Shown: positions 35,328 through 45,281, counted from the stretch's first letter. The stretch is 64,000 nucleotides of DNA from an uncultured Selenomonadales bacterium (GCA_946407015.1 CAMJML010000011.1:1-64000), one strand, 5' to 3'. Numbers and translations are program-made. The notes: a model not told the origin generated them from the letters alone.

Positions 35328-36509
35328 ATGAAGCAAGCTGTTATTGTCAGTGCAGTTCGCACCGCGATTGGCGCCTTTAACGGTTCTCTGGCCGGAGTGG
35401 CTGCTGTGGAATTAGGCAGTATTGTGATCAAAGCAGCACTTGAACGTGCTGGCGTTGCCGCTGAGTGGGTCGATGAGGTCATTATGGGCAATGTGCTGCA
35501 GGCCGGACTTGGTCAGAATCCGGCACGCCAGGCAGCCATCAAAGCTGGAATTCCTGTGGAAACTTCTTCTTATACCATCAATAAAGTATGCGGGTCCGGT
35601 TTAAAATCAGTCAATTTGGCTGTCCAGGCCATTATGACCGGAGAAGCGGAAGTTGTTGTTGCAGGCGGCATGGAGAATATGAGCCAGGCTCCTTATTTAC
35701 TGGATCACAAAGCGCGCTGGGGCCTGCGTATGGGTCATGGGACACTTACCGATGCCATGATTACCGATGGCTTGTGGTGTGCGTTTGAACAGCAGCATAT
35801 GGGAATTACGGCCGAAAACGTGGCGGCCCAATATGGCATTAGCCGCCAGCTGCAGGATGAGCTATCCTTCGAGTCTCAGGCTAAAGCGGTTCAGGCTATT
35901 GCCAGCGGTGCCTTCCGCGATGAAATTGTACCGGTTGTCATTAAAGGGAAAAAGGGAGATCGCATTTTTGATACCGATGAATATCCTAAAGCGGATACGA
36001 CGGCGGAAAAGCTTTCCGCACTTAAACCCGCATTTAAGAAAGATGGAACAGTTACGGCAGGGAATGCTTCCGGCATCAATGACGGAGCGGCTGCAATGGT
36101 CGTGATGTCTGCCGATAAAGCCGATGCGTTAGGTATAAAGCCTTTGGCGCGGATTATCAGTTATGCTTCAGGCGGCGTTAATCCGGCTATTATGGGCATG
36201 GGGCCGGTACCGGCAACGCAAAAGGCACTTGCGAAAGCCGGTTTGGAAATTGAGGAGATGGATTTGATTGAAGCTAATGAGGCTTTTGCTGCGCAATTTC
36301 TTGCTGTTGGCCAGCAATTGAATTTTGTCAAGGAGAAGGTCAATGTAAATGGCGGTGCAATTGCCCTTGGCCATCCGATCGGTGCCAGCGGGGCCAGAAT
36401 ATTGGTAAGTCTGATTTACGCCTTAAAGCGGCGCGAGCTGCAACGTGGGCTTGCGACGCTGTGTATCGGCGGCGGTCAGGGTGTGGCCACTGTCATTGAG
36501 AGAATATAG
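35328..36509 (+). CDS. Acetyl-CoA acetyltransferase (thiolase)
   Basis: A 393 aa thiolase II that splits acetoacetyl-CoA with CoA into two acetyl-CoA. The nucleophile Cys88 is in [10 protein letters not shown], the base His in [16 protein letters not shown] and the second Cys in LCIGGGQG at the C-terminus. Length and order match biosynthetic and degradative bacterial thiolases. The start ATG 35328 follows AAAGGTGGGTGAG; a GTG 12 bases upstream is part of that region. It performs the last step of the 4-hydroxybutyrate route. Confidence 0.96.
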   Translation: MKQAVIVSAVRTAIGAFNGSLAGVAAVELGSIVIKAALERAGVAAEWVDEVIMGNVLQAGLGQNPARQAAIKAGIPVETSSYTINKVCGSGLKSVNLAVQAIMTGEAEVVVAGGMENMSQAPYLLDHKARWGLRMGHGTLTDAMITDGLWCAFEQQHMGITAENVAAQYGISRQLQDELSFESQAKAVQAIASGAFRDEIVPVVIKGKKGDRIFDTDEYPKADTTAEKLSALKPAFKKDGTVTAGNASGINDGAAAMVVMSADKADALGIKPLARIISYASGGVNPAIMGMGPVPATQKALAKAGLEIEEMDLIEANEAFAAQFLAVGQQLNFVKEKVNVNGGAIALGHPIGASGARILVSLIYALKRRELQRGLATLCIGGGQGVATVIERI

Positions 36510-36520
36510 GGGGAAATACC

Positions 36521-37378
36521 ATGGACTTTACGAAAGTATTGATCATCGGTGCCGGACAAATGGGCAGCGGTATTGCGCAGGTGATGGCGCAGAGCGGTCT
36601 TGCGGTAACCTTAAATGACATTAAGCAGGAATTGGTGGATAAAGGCATTGCCAATATTGAAAGAAATTTGACCAGAAGCGTTGATAAAGGCAAACTCAGC
36701 CTGGAAGAAAAGCAGCAAATGATGGCGAACATATCCGGTGCGTCGGTTTTGGATCAAACAATCTGCCAGGTTGATCTGGTCATCGAAGCCGCTGTCGAAA
36801 ATGCCGAACTCAAACGCAAAATCTTTCAAACCCTGGATGCCCTTTGCCCTGAACATACCTTATTTGCCAGCAATACCTCGTCTGTACCTATCACCGCTCT
36901 GGCTGCTACGACCAGACGGCCGGAAAAATTTATTGGAATGCATTTTTTCAACCCGGCTCCTGTCATGAAACTGGTCGAAGTGATTCAGGGACTGGCAACC
37001 AGTCCGGAAACCAGTGATGCCGTAAAAACGCTGGCCGTAAAGTTGGGCAAAACCCCGGTCATGATTGCGGATGCACCGGGCTTTATCGGCAATCGGGTGA
37101 TGATCCCCATGATCAATGAAGCCGTTTATGCCCTCATGGAAGGAGTGGCTACGGCTGAGGATATTGATCATTGTGCTAAACTCGGATTTAATCATCCGAT
37201 GGGACCACTGGCTCTGGCCGATCTGATCGGAAATGATACGGTCCTATCGATTATGGAAGTGCTTTATGATGGATTTGGCGATCCGAAATACCGCCCCTGC
37301 CCATTGCTTAAGAAAATGGTTCAGGCCGGTTATCTTGGGCGCAAGTCCGGCAAAGGCTTCTACCAGTACAACTCTTAA
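36521..37378 (+). CDS. hbd: 3-hydroxybutyryl-CoA dehydrogenase
   Basis: A 285 aa dehydrogenase that oxidises 3-hydroxybutyryl-CoA to acetoacetyl-CoA with NAD(P). It has the nucleotide fold [19 protein letters not shown] (about residues 7-25), the catalytic region [17 protein letters not shown], and [18 protein letters not shown] with [13 protein letters not shown] at the C-terminus. AGGGGGAAA precedes the ATG, 11 bases after the thiolase stop. Confidence 0.96.
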   Translation: MDFTKVLIIGAGQMGSGIAQVMAQSGLAVTLNDIKQELVDKGIANIERNLTRSVDKGKLSLEEKQQMMANISGASVLDQTICQVDLVIEAAVENAELKRKIFQTLDALCPEHTLFASNTSSVPITALAATTRRPEKFIGMHFFNPAPVMKLVEVIQGLATSPETSDAVKTLAVKLGKTPVMIADAPGFIGNRVMIPMINEAVYALMEGVATAEDIDHCAKLGFNHPMGPLALADLIGNDTVLSIMEVLYDGFGDPKYRPCPLLKKMVQAGYLGRKSGKGFYQYNS

Positions 37379-37416
37379 AGAACATAGCGGTTTATGTTGG
37401 TTATGGAGGAGGGAGA

Positions 37417-38205
37417 ATGAGCGTGGCTTATGAAACCTTGCTGGTCGAAATAAGCGGAGGCATTTGCACGGTTTGCTTGAATCGTCCGCAAGCTCTGAAT
37501 GCCTTGAATGAAACCATGATCAGGGAACTCGATCATTTGTTTGATGAATTGGCCGCAAATGATTCTGTAAAAGCCGTCATTATTACCGGCAGCGGGTTGA
37601 AATCTTTTGCCGCTGGGGCTGATATTGCTCAAATGAAAGATTTATCGGTGGAAGGCGGCCGTAAATGGGCTCAACTGGGGCAAAGTGTATTCCGAAAAAT
37701 TGAAAACCTGCCCAAACCGGTGGTTGCGGCAGTAAACGGCTTTGCGCTTGGCGGTGGTTGTGAACTGGCCATGGCTTGCGATATCCGGATAGCTTCCAGC
37801 CAGGCGAAATTTGCTCAGCCGGAAGTGACTTTAGGGATTACCCCGGGATATGGGGGAACACAAAGGCTGCCCCGGCTGGTTGGCAAGGGTCGGGCGAAAG
37901 AGTTATTATTTACCGGAATGATGATTGATGCCGCCGAAGCCTATCGGATCGGCCTGGTCAACCAGGTAACAGCTCCGGAAGAGTTGTTGGCAGCGGCTGC
38001 AGCGATGGTAGAAAAAATAATGAAGTGTTCACCTTTTGCCGTACAAATGTGTAAGGCGGCGGTCAATAATGGCGTTGACGATGAACTGGATACAGGTATC
38101 GTTTACGAAGCAGAAGTTTTTGGGCTTTGCTTTTCAACTGCCGACCAGAAAGAAGGCATGGCGGCCTTCTTGGAAAAGCGTAAAGCCAATTTTACCGGCA
38201 GGTAA
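37417..38205 (+). CDS. crt: Enoyl-CoA hydratase (crotonase)
   Basis: A 262 aa crotonase that hydrates crotonyl-CoA to 3-hydroxybutyryl-CoA. The oxyanion-hole region AAGADIAQMK and GFALGGGCELAMACD, and the catalytic glutamates in FAQPEVTLGITPGYGGTQRL, are present. GGAGGAGGG precedes the ATG. It is the last gene of the operon, followed by a terminator, and it supplies the step between AbfD and Hbd. Confidence 0.95.
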   Translation: MSVAYETLLVEISGGICTVCLNRPQALNALNETMIRELDHLFDELAANDSVKAVIITGSGLKSFAAGADIAQMKDLSVEGGRKWAQLGQSVFRKIENLPKPVVAAVNGFALGGGCELAMACDIRIASSQAKFAQPEVTLGITPGYGGTQRLPRLVGKGRAKELLFTGMMIDAAEAYRIGLVNQVTAPEELLAAAAAMVEKIMKCSPFAVQMCKAAVNNGVDDELDTGIVYEAEVFGLCFSTADQKEGMAAFLEKRKANFTGR

Positions 38206-38227
38206 TGCAATGCGTTGAAATCCGTAA

Positions 38228-38255
38228 GAGGGCAGCTAGCCGCCGCCCTCTTTTT
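38228..38255 (+). terminator. Intrinsic terminator of the 4-hydroxybutyrate operon
   Basis: GAGGGC (38228-38233) pairs with GCCCTC (38245-38250), followed by five T. Confidence 0.9.
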
Positions 38256-38414
38256 GGTGTTGTTTTCATTTTGAATTGTTTGTATACTTTCTTAATTAAA
38301 TGGAATCCTTATTCAAAATGGAAAAAACAAGCTATAATGGGGTAAGAGATTTGTACAATCCTTACGCCGGTGCTGGGGCAATTTGGCGTCATTTTATAAA
38401 AAGGAGCACAATTG

Positions 38415-39029
38415 ATGATAAAGCCGATCGTAGGAATTACCCCTGTTGTTCTGGCCGGCGGCAAGAGCAGCCGTATGGGGCAGGATAAAGCTTTTGTTCA
38501 GGTGGGCGGTCAAACCATGATCGAACTTATTTTGAAAAAACTGACCGCACTGTTTTGTTTGCCGCCTATTGTCATTAGTAACGCCCCGGATAAGTATGCC
38601 GATCTGGACGTACGAGTCGAAAGGGACAGACTTCCGGACAAGGGTCCGTTAAGCGGTATCCATGCCGGATTGTATTATGCGCCATCCCCCTTTATTTTTG
38701 TGTTTGGCTGTGATATGCCATTGTTGAATGCGGCATTCATCCGGCAAATGACCACTCAGGCCGAGGGATATGATTTGCTTGTGCCGGAATATGGCGGTTA
38801 TTATCATCCGCTGCATGCCATTTATAGTCAGTGCTGCCTGCAGCCAATTGAAGCCATGTTAAAGCAGGACGACAGGAAGCTCAGCCATCTTTTTGCGAGG
38901 GTTAAGGCGGGCTTTATTGGTTCTGAAGCCATTGAGCGTATTCCTTCTGCCGGGCAGTCTTTTGCCAATATTAACACCCCTGCAGACCTAGTTCACATCC
39001 AGGATTATTTGAACAACATAACGATGTAA
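38415..39029 (+). CDS. mobA: Molybdenum cofactor guanylyltransferase
   Basis: A 204 aa nucleotidyltransferase that attaches GMP to molybdopterin. The N-terminal motif VVLAGGKSSRMGQDKAF (about residues 12-28) binds GTP, and FVFGCDMPLLNAAFI and the HPLHAIYS stretch follow. AAAAAGGAGC precedes ATG 38415. It is a lone gene between the 4-hydroxybutyrate operon and the BMP transporter; a molybdenum enzyme must lie elsewhere. A TATAAT at 38333-38338 may be its -10 element. Confidence 0.92.
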   Translation: MIKPIVGITPVVLAGGKSSRMGQDKAFVQVGGQTMIELILKKLTALFCLPPIVISNAPDKYADLDVRVERDRLPDKGPLSGIHAGLYYAPSPFIFVFGCDMPLLNAAFIRQMTTQAEGYDLLVPEYGGYYHPLHAIYSQCCLQPIEAMLKQDDRKLSHLFARVKAGFIGSEAIERIPSAGQSFANINTPADLVHIQDYLNNITM

Positions 39030-39060
39030 CAGATTTGTGAGAAATGATGGATTTTGCTAC

Positions 39061-39089
39061 TGGACTTTTATCTCATTTTGGGATACAAT
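39061..39089 (+). promoter_or_regulatory. Sigma-A promoter before the BMP transporter
   Basis: TGGACT (39061-39066) and TACAAT (39084-39089) are 17 bases apart. The transcript would meet a terminator-like hairpin some 30 bases later. Confidence 0.6.
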
Positions 39090-39125
39090 TGGAAATGTAG
39101 TGATACAAATAATCTTTGAAGCAAT

Positions 39126-39159
39126 GGCGCTAAACGATGATTGATGTTTAGGGCCTTTT
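39126..39159 (+). terminator. Terminator or attenuator in the BMP transporter leader
   Basis: GGCGCTAAAC (39126-39135) pairs with GTTTAGGGCC (39146-39155), one G-G mismatch, then four T. With the promoter just upstream, it would stop transcripts before the transporter unless read through. Confidence 0.7.
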
Positions 39160-39292
39160 CATTTATGGTTAAACTTTATGATGATAACAAATAGGCCCTG
39201 ATTTTACTGTAAGCAAGGCATTCCCAAGGTTAATTTTGTTGTCCGGGCATTATTGCCTATTTATTAAAACCAAATATTGGGGAGGAGATCTG

Positions 39293-40408
39293 GTGGACAA
39301 GTTTAAATGCAAGTATCGTGTATTGCTGTTGGTTGCTTTCTTAATCGCAGCAGTCCTGGTGACCGGATGCGGAGGACAAAAAACTGCTGACAACAAACCA
39401 GCCGGTTCCGAAAAGCTAAAAGTCGCTTTTGTTTATGTTGGACCGGTGGGGGATGCCGGTTGGTCTTATGCCCATGATCAGGCGCGCAAATACCTGGAAA
39501 AAGAGATGCCGAATGTTGAGACAACTTTTGTTGAATCTGTTCCTGAAGGTGCAGATGCTGAACGGGTATTAACTGAATTGGCCATGAAAGGGAACAAAGT
39601 TATTTTTGCTACCAGCTTTGGGTACATGGATTATGTGCAGAAAGTTGCGCAAAAATTTCCTGATGTTGTCTTCATGCACTGTTCCGGCTTTAAAACAGCT
39701 AAAAATGTCGGTACATACTTTGGCAGAATGTATCAGGCCCGTTATTTATCCGGTATTGCAGCCGGTAAACAAACTCAGGGCAATGTCATCGGTTATGTAG
39801 CTGCTTTCCCGATTCCTGAAGTCATCCGCGGCATTAATGCTTTTACTTTGGGCGTACAATCCGTCAATCCGAATGCTACTGTGAAAGTGGTTTGGACCAA
39901 TACCTGGTATAATCCGGCAGCGGAAAAAGATGCCGCCAAGAGCTTGCTCGATGCCGGGGCTGATGTCATTGCGATGCATCAGGATACTCCTGGACCGATG
40001 CAGGCTGCGGAAGAAAAAGGAAAATTTGCGATTTCCTACAACACCGATATGCGTTCCTTTGCCCCTAAAGCGATCTTAACCGGCCCGGTATGGAACTGGG
40101 GACCATACTATGTTAAAGTTGTTAAAGCTGTAGCCGATAAATCTTGGAAATCAGAACAATATTGGGGTTCAATGTCCGAAAATATTGTGGACTTAGCGCC
40201 TTATGGACCCATGATTGCCGAAGATACTAAAGCGCTGATTGCGAAGAAGAAAGAAAGTATTGTCAAAGGCGAGTGGGATGTCTTTACCGGGCCGATTACC
40301 GATCAGGACGGACAAGTGAAAGTACCGGCAGGACAGAAAATGTCTGATAAAGAAATGCTGGAATTTAACTGGTTTGTTAAAGGTGTAGAAGGAAAAATTT
40401 CAAAATAA
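39293..40408 (+). CDS. BMP-family ABC transporter substrate-binding lipoprotein
   Basis: A 371 aa lipoprotein of the basic membrane protein family. The signal peptide ends in the lipobox LVTGC (Cys near residue 26). The mature region has VAFVYVGPVGDAGWSYAHDQ and NKVIFATSFGYMDYV, typical of BMP binding proteins for nucleosides or related ligands. GTG 39293 lies five bases after GGAGGAG. It starts an operon with an ATPase and two permeases of the same importer class. Confidence 0.92.
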   Translation: MDKFKCKYRVLLLVAFLIAAVLVTGCGGQKTADNKPAGSEKLKVAFVYVGPVGDAGWSYAHDQARKYLEKEMPNVETTFVESVPEGADAERVLTELAMKGNKVIFATSFGYMDYVQKVAQKFPDVVFMHCSGFKTAKNVGTYFGRMYQARYLSGIAAGKQTQGNVIGYVAAFPIPEVIRGINAFTLGVQSVNPNATVKVVWTNTWYNPAAEKDAAKSLLDAGADVIAMHQDTPGPMQAAEEKGKFAISYNTDMRSFAPKAILTGPVWNWGPYYVKVVKAVADKSWKSEQYWGSMSENIVDLAPYGPMIAEDTKALIAKKKESIVKGEWDVFTGPITDQDGQVKVPAGQKMSDKEMLEFNWFVKGVEGKISK

Positions 40409-40477
40409 GCAAAGAGCGGGGCCGTTTGTTACAAGCGGCCTCACTTATATGAAACCCTCGGGAAAGGGAGAAGAACT

Positions 40478-41995
40478 ATGGGAACTCCGCTTGTTGTGAT
40501 GCGGGATATAACAAAAAGTTTTCCGGGCGTCCGCGCGAACGATCAGGCTAATTTAGTTATTCATAAAGGTGAAATTCATGCTTTGTTAGGAGAAAATGGT
40601 GCGGGAAAAAGCACACTGATGAGCATTCTTACCGGTCTTTACCGTCCTGACAGCGGTGAAATCCGGATCAATGACCAGGCGGTTGAATTGCATTCGCCAA
40701 AAGCTGCGGTCGAAAGAGGAATCGGGATGGTTCACCAGCATTTTAAATTGGTGAAGACCTTTACCGTAGCTGAAAACATCATTTTAGGACTGCAAACCAG
40801 TGGTGAATATTATCATCTCCCCCTTATTCATAACCAAATTCGGGAATTTTGTCAGGAATACGGTTTCCGCATTGATCCGGCGGCCAAAGTATGGCAATTA
40901 TCGATCGGTGAGCAACAGCGGGCTGAAATTATTAAAGTTCTTTTTTGGGGGGCCGAAATTCTCATTTTAGATGAGCCCACAGCCGTACTGACTCCGCAGG
41001 AAGCTACTGAGCTTTATAAGATGCTGCGTCTAATGGCCGACAGAGGGAAAGCGATTATCGTGATCTCCCATAAACTCAATGAGGTACTGGAAAATACCGA
41101 TCGCATCACCGTATTGCGGGGTGGCAAATCGATCGGAACGGTTATAACGAAACATACTACGGAACAAGAGCTGACCACCATGATGGTAGGCCGCAGTGTC
41201 CTGCTCGATGTACCTGTCAAAGAACAGTACCATGGTGACAATATTTTGACTCTGAAACAAGTTTCCTGTCTGGGAAATCGGGGACAACTGGCAATTAAAC
41301 AAGTGTCGTTGGAAATCGCCGGGGGGGAAATCCTTGGAATTGCCGGGGTTGCCGGTAACGGGCAGAGTGAACTGGCTGAGTTGATTGCCGGTATTCGATC
41401 GCTCGAAGGCGGCGAGAAATACATTGATGGCACCAACCATACCGATAGCAGTGTCCGTACCTTGATCAAGGCCGGGGTCAGTTATGTTCCGGAAGATCGA
41501 TTGGGAACGGGGCTGGTTCCGGGGTTGAATGCCGTAGACAATTTTTTGCTCAAAAGTTACCAGCAGTCAAGCAGCTGGTTTATCAATTGGCGGCAGGCTG
41601 TGGAAAGCACTCAGGCTATGATCGCAAAGTTCGATGTCAAAATGGCCAGCTTACTCAATCCGGTCAAAATGCTGTCAGGCGGAAACCTGCAAAAACTATT
41701 GTTGGCCCGTGAGATTTCGGCCGATCCTCGCTTGATCATTGCCGTCTATCCTATGCGTGGCCTGGATGTCGGCGCCATGGAAACCGTTCGCAAGCTGCTG
41801 TTGGCGCAGCGTGCTGCGGGCAAGGGCATTTTATTAATTTCTGAGGAATTGGATGAGTTGTTTGCCCTGTCTGACCGGATTGCTGTGCTGCACGAGGGTG
41901 AAGTGATGGGGATTGTCGATCCTCAGGCAGCGACGATTGAAGCGGTCGGGATGATGATGGCTGGGAAAAGGATGTTGAAGCAAGATGCGGTGTGA
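40478..41995 (+). CDS. Nucleoside-type ABC transporter ATP-binding protein (two ATPase domains)
   Basis: A 505 aa protein with two fused ABC domains. The first has Walker A GENGAGKSTLMS, signature LSIGEQQRAEI and Walker B ILILDEPTAVLTP; the second has a degenerate Walker A (GVAGNGQSELAE) and the signature LSGGNLQKLLLAREI. This arrangement is that of the BMP-linked nucleoside importers. GGGAGAAG precedes the ATG. It works with the binding protein upstream and the two permeases downstream. Confidence 0.93.
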   Translation: MGTPLVVMRDITKSFPGVRANDQANLVIHKGEIHALLGENGAGKSTLMSILTGLYRPDSGEIRINDQAVELHSPKAAVERGIGMVHQHFKLVKTFTVAENIILGLQTSGEYYHLPLIHNQIREFCQEYGFRIDPAAKVWQLSIGEQQRAEIIKVLFWGAEILILDEPTAVLTPQEATELYKMLRLMADRGKAIIVISHKLNEVLENTDRITVLRGGKSIGTVITKHTTEQELTTMMVGRSVLLDVPVKEQYHGDNILTLKQVSCLGNRGQLAIKQVSLEIAGGEILGIAGVAGNGQSELAELIAGIRSLEGGEKYIDGTNHTDSSVRTLIKAGVSYVPEDRLGTGLVPGLNAVDNFLLKSYQQSSSWFINWRQAVESTQAMIAKFDVKMASLLNPVKMLSGGNLQKLLLAREISADPRLIIAVYPMRGLDVGAMETVRKLLLAQRAAGKGILLISEELDELFALSDRIAVLHEGEVMGIVDPQAATIEAVGMMMAGKRMLKQDAV

Positions 41996-41999
41996 ATGG

Positions 42000-43070
42000 A
42001 TGGCAAAGATACACTTTGAAAAAAGAAATACAACGGCAAAATGGGTTTTGTTCCTGGTTCCAATTTTATCTATTGTAGTTGGTCTCTGCTTTGCCGGAAT
42101 TTTTATTGTCACTACGGGTAAAAACCCCTTAGATGTGTACCTCCTGATGTTTGAAGGGGCTTTTGGTTCGGCGTATGGCTTGTCCGAAACGGTTGTAAAG
42201 GCCATTCCTTTAATGTTGACCGGGCTGGGAGTATCCCTGGCCTTTCGGATGCAGCTCTGGAATATCGGGGCAGAAGGACAGCTTTATATGGGCGCTATGG
42301 GAGCGACCTGGCTGGCGCTGCGGTTTCCGGAATGGCCGGCGTATCTGCTGCTGCCAGGCATGCTCCTGCTTGGCTTTTTACTAGGTGGCATTTGGGGCTT
42401 GATTCCCGCCATCCCACGGGCTTTTCTCAAGGTTAATGAAACGATTACGACCTTACTGTTAAATTATGTTGCGATATTATGGGTGGATTATTTAGTCTAT
42501 GGTCCCTGGAAAGATCCGAACGGGTTTAACTTTCCGATAACCGCTCCATTTTCTGAAAATGCCATTTTACCGGTACTGGGACCCAGTCGTATCCATGTTG
42601 GGCTTCTCATTGCTTTTGTTGCGACTATCCTGTTATTTGTCATCCTTCGTTATACGAAATGGGGCTTTGAGATCAGGGTGAGTGGTGAAAGTGCAGTCGC
42701 CGCGCAGTATGCCGGTATGAATTATGTGCGCAATATTTTACTGGTGATGTTTATTAGCGGCGGGTTGGCCGGGATTGCCGGAATGACCGAGGTTTCCGGG
42801 ATTACCCAGCGGCTGCAGCATGGCATATCGCCAGGTTACGGGTATACGGCCATCATTATTGCCTGGCTGGCCAGACTCAATCCCTGGGCCATTGTGGTGG
42901 TCTCCTTTGTGTTTGGTGGCCTGCTGGTTGGCGGGTATAGCATTCAAACAAGCGGTTTTTCAGCAGCTACGGTGGCCATGCTGCAAGGGGCCATTTTATT
43001 CTTTGTCGTGGGTGGCGAAATTTTTATTGAGCATCGCTTACGTTTGGGCGGCAAAGGAGGAAAGCCATAA
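42000..43070 (+). CDS. Nucleoside-type ABC transporter permease, first subunit
   Basis: A 356 aa permease with about nine helices. LWNIGAEGQLYMGAMGATW and LKVNETITTLLLNYVA are the conserved loops of this family, related to branched-chain amino acid permeases. I prefer ATG 42000, seven bases after GGTG; ATG 41985 is in frame and overlaps the ATPase gene by 11 bases. Its stop overlaps the start of the next permease by one base. Confidence 0.9.
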   Translation: MAKIHFEKRNTTAKWVLFLVPILSIVVGLCFAGIFIVTTGKNPLDVYLLMFEGAFGSAYGLSETVVKAIPLMLTGLGVSLAFRMQLWNIGAEGQLYMGAMGATWLALRFPEWPAYLLLPGMLLLGFLLGGIWGLIPAIPRAFLKVNETITTLLLNYVAILWVDYLVYGPWKDPNGFNFPITAPFSENAILPVLGPSRIHVGLLIAFVATILLFVILRYTKWGFEIRVSGESAVAAQYAGMNYVRNILLVMFISGGLAGIAGMTEVSGITQRLQHGISPGYGYTAIIIAWLARLNPWAIVVVSFVFGGLLVGGYSIQTSGFSAATVAMLQGAILFFVVGGEIFIEHRLRLGGKGGKP

Positions 43071-44002
43071 TGGAACAATCATTACTGGTATCAATCATTG
43101 CAACCGGTGTCATCGCCGGAACGCCAATTCTTTATGCAGCCATTGGCGAGATCTTTGCCGAGCAGGCCGGTGTCATTAATCTTGGTGTAGAGGGCATGAT
43201 GCTGGTTGGAGCGGTAACAGGGTTTATGGTAACCTTGCAAACGGAAAGTCATTGGCTGGGTGCCGGAGCTGCGTTAATAGCTGGCGGACTGATGGCGCTC
43301 ATTCATGCTTTTTTGACCATTACCTTACGGGCCAATCAAGTGGTAAGCGGGTTGGCTTTGACCGTTTTTGGAACAGGCCTCAGCGGGACGATTGGCAAAA
43401 ATCTGATTGGCATTCCTTTGCCGACGACCTTCAAGCCTGTACCGGTAGCCGGGTTGAGTGAAATTCCCTGGCTGGGTCCTATCTTATTTCAGCATGATTG
43501 GCTGGTCTATTTAGGTTACGGGCTGGTCATTCTTTGCTGGTTTGTTCTGTATAAAACCAAAACCGGCTTAAAGGTCAGAGCGGTGGGTGAAAATCCAGGG
43601 GCGGCCGATGCAGCCGGAATTCATGTGTTTGCAGTGCGCTATGCCTGTGTGGTAATAGGCGGGATGCTGGCCGGAATCGGCGGCGCTTATTTATCACTGG
43701 CCTATGCGCCGTCATGGCTGGAGAATATGACGGCCGGACGGGGCTGGATTGCCGTAGCCTTGGTGATTTTTGCGACCTGGAATCCGTCCAAGGCGTTCTT
43801 TGGCAGTCTGTTGTTTGGAGCTGTTGATGTGATGGGCTTTCATTTACAGACGCTGGGGATTACCATTTCATCTTTTTTCTTAAAAATGCTGCCCTATCTC
43901 ATTACCATTGCGGTACTTATTTTAGTCACCCGCGAGACCAAGAAACGGCATGTTGCCACACCGGGTGCATTGGGTGTTTCGTATAACCGTGAAGAACGTT
44001 AA
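43070..44002 (+). CDS. Nucleoside-type ABC transporter permease, second subunit
   Basis: A 310 aa permease with 8-9 helices. GEIFAEQAGVINLGVEGMML near the N-terminus and GLKVRAVGENPGAADAAGI in the middle identify the second subunit of the BMP-type importer. GGAGG precedes the ATG. It completes the four-gene operon. Confidence 0.92.
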   Translation: MEQSLLVSIIATGVIAGTPILYAAIGEIFAEQAGVINLGVEGMMLVGAVTGFMVTLQTESHWLGAGAALIAGGLMALIHAFLTITLRANQVVSGLALTVFGTGLSGTIGKNLIGIPLPTTFKPVPVAGLSEIPWLGPILFQHDWLVYLGYGLVILCWFVLYKTKTGLKVRAVGENPGAADAAGIHVFAVRYACVVIGGMLAGIGGAYLSLAYAPSWLENMTAGRGWIAVALVIFATWNPSKAFFGSLLFGAVDVMGFHLQTLGITISSFFLKMLPYLITIAVLILVTRETKKRHVATPGALGVSYNREER

Positions 44003-44106
44003 AGCCATCTGCGGGGATATAAGCACAATGAATCATACAGGTACTTGTCCGAAGTTTGAACCGACACAAGCAATTTGGCTGGTGCTGATCAAGGGGTGTG
44101 AATGAA

Positions 44107-45006
44107 ATGTCCAAATTGCATGTCTGGGGTTTGCTGATCCTGTGTAATTTATTTTGGGCAGGCAATTATGTTTTCGGGAAATTTGTCATTGCCGAAATGA
44201 CCCCATTGGAAATTACCTTTTTTCGCTGGCTGCTGGCCTTATTTCTGCTATATCCGGTTGCATTAAAGCTTGAGAAACCGGTCAACCGGAACATCATCCG
44301 GCGGGATTGGCTGTTGCTGCTTGGGATGGGAATATTAGGCGGAATTGCTTATAATCTTGTGCTGTATTCGGCATTGGCTTATACGACGGCAACCAATGCG
44401 GCTTTGGTTAATGCGATTAATCCCGGCTTTATTGTGCTGTTTTCAGTGCTTTTGTTTAAGGAACGAGTCAGCCGGCTGCAGTGGCTGGGGTTTGTGCTTT
44501 CGTTGTTGGGTGCACTGGTCGTCTTAACCGGGGGAGATGTGAGCCGGCTGCTGCTTGCCCAATATAATGCTGGTGATTTACTGATGGTTGCGGCTGTATT
44601 GGTCTGGACATTTTATACCTTGCTGGCCAGAAAAATTACTACACCGCCGATTACGGCGACAACGATTTCGACCGCTATGGCCGTACTCCTGATGACTCCA
44701 TGGGTTTTGTACCAGGGGGCTGTACCAGCGGCTATGAGCTCATTGACTGTGACGGGAATGCTCTACATTGTTATTTTTCCATCCGTCGGTTCGTTTATTT
44801 TTTGGAATCTGGCTGTCCGGGAGGTTGGGGCTAGCAAAGCCGGAATATTTCTTAATCTGATGCCGGTCTTCACAGCCCTGGTCAGCGTTCTGCTTGGTGA
44901 ACAGCTTACGGCTGCACAAGGGCTTGGCGGCTTGCTGGTATTCTGCGGGGTCTATCTGACTACTGGCTTGCTAGAACGCAAAACGCCCCTATTGCAAAAT
45001 TCCTAG
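44107..45006 (+). CDS. EamA/DMT-family transporter
   Basis: A 299 aa membrane protein with ten predicted helices in two EamA repeats. Features include LCNLFWAGNYVFGKFV in helix 1, SALAYTTATNAALVNAINP in helices 3-4 and the end-of-repeat VREVGASKAGIFLNLMPVF. Members export metabolites such as amino acids or nucleotides; the cargo is unknown here. ATG 44107 lies eight bases after AAGGGGTG; GTG 44098 is less likely. The gene is separate from the importer operon by about 100 bases. Confidence 0.88.
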   Translation: MSKLHVWGLLILCNLFWAGNYVFGKFVIAEMTPLEITFFRWLLALFLLYPVALKLEKPVNRNIIRRDWLLLLGMGILGGIAYNLVLYSALAYTTATNAALVNAINPGFIVLFSVLLFKERVSRLQWLGFVLSLLGALVVLTGGDVSRLLLAQYNAGDLLMVAAVLVWTFYTLLARKITTPPITATTISTAMAVLLMTPWVLYQGAVPAAMSSLTVTGMLYIVIFPSVGSFIFWNLAVREVGASKAGIFLNLMPVFTALVSVLLGEQLTAAQGLGGLLVFCGVYLTTGLLERKTPLLQNS

Positions 45007-45077
45007 TTTTGTTTTATTATTCTTTAAGCGGCTGAGCTTCTTAGCTGTTGCCGAATCGGCGATGGAGGAGGGAACCA

Positions 45078-45281
45078 ATGCCTCATACAATACGAAAGAA
45101 TATTGTTCCCGGTACGTCTGTAAAAGTGGTACAAAAGCAGCATCAGCGTACCGGTCAGCTTACCGAGGGTGTTGTAAAGGATATTCTAACATCCAGCGCG
45201 GTGCATCACCGGGGCATTAAAGTCAGACTGACATCCGGCATTATTGGCCGGGTTCAGCTAATTATTGATAGACCGGTATAA
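45078..45281 (+). CDS. ywbE: YwbE family protein
   Basis: A 67 aa protein of the YwbE (DUF2196) family. The sequence VVQKQHQRTGQLTEGVVKDI and the GIKVRLTSGIIGRVQ stretch match closely. Function is unknown; the fold resembles small KOW-like beta domains. The start ATG 45078 follows GGAGGAGGG. Its last four or five codons and stop lie inside a 68 bp perfect palindrome that reaches the stop codon of the convergent dehydrogenase gene. Confidence 0.93.
   Translation: MPHTIRKNIVPGTSVKVVQKQHQRTGQLTEGVVKDILTSSAVHHRGIKVRLTSGIIGRVQLIIDRPV

Noticed and set aside
39030-39292. Purine riboswitch before the BMP importer
   Set aside because: The conserved purine-aptamer loops are absent; only a simple terminator hairpin is seen.
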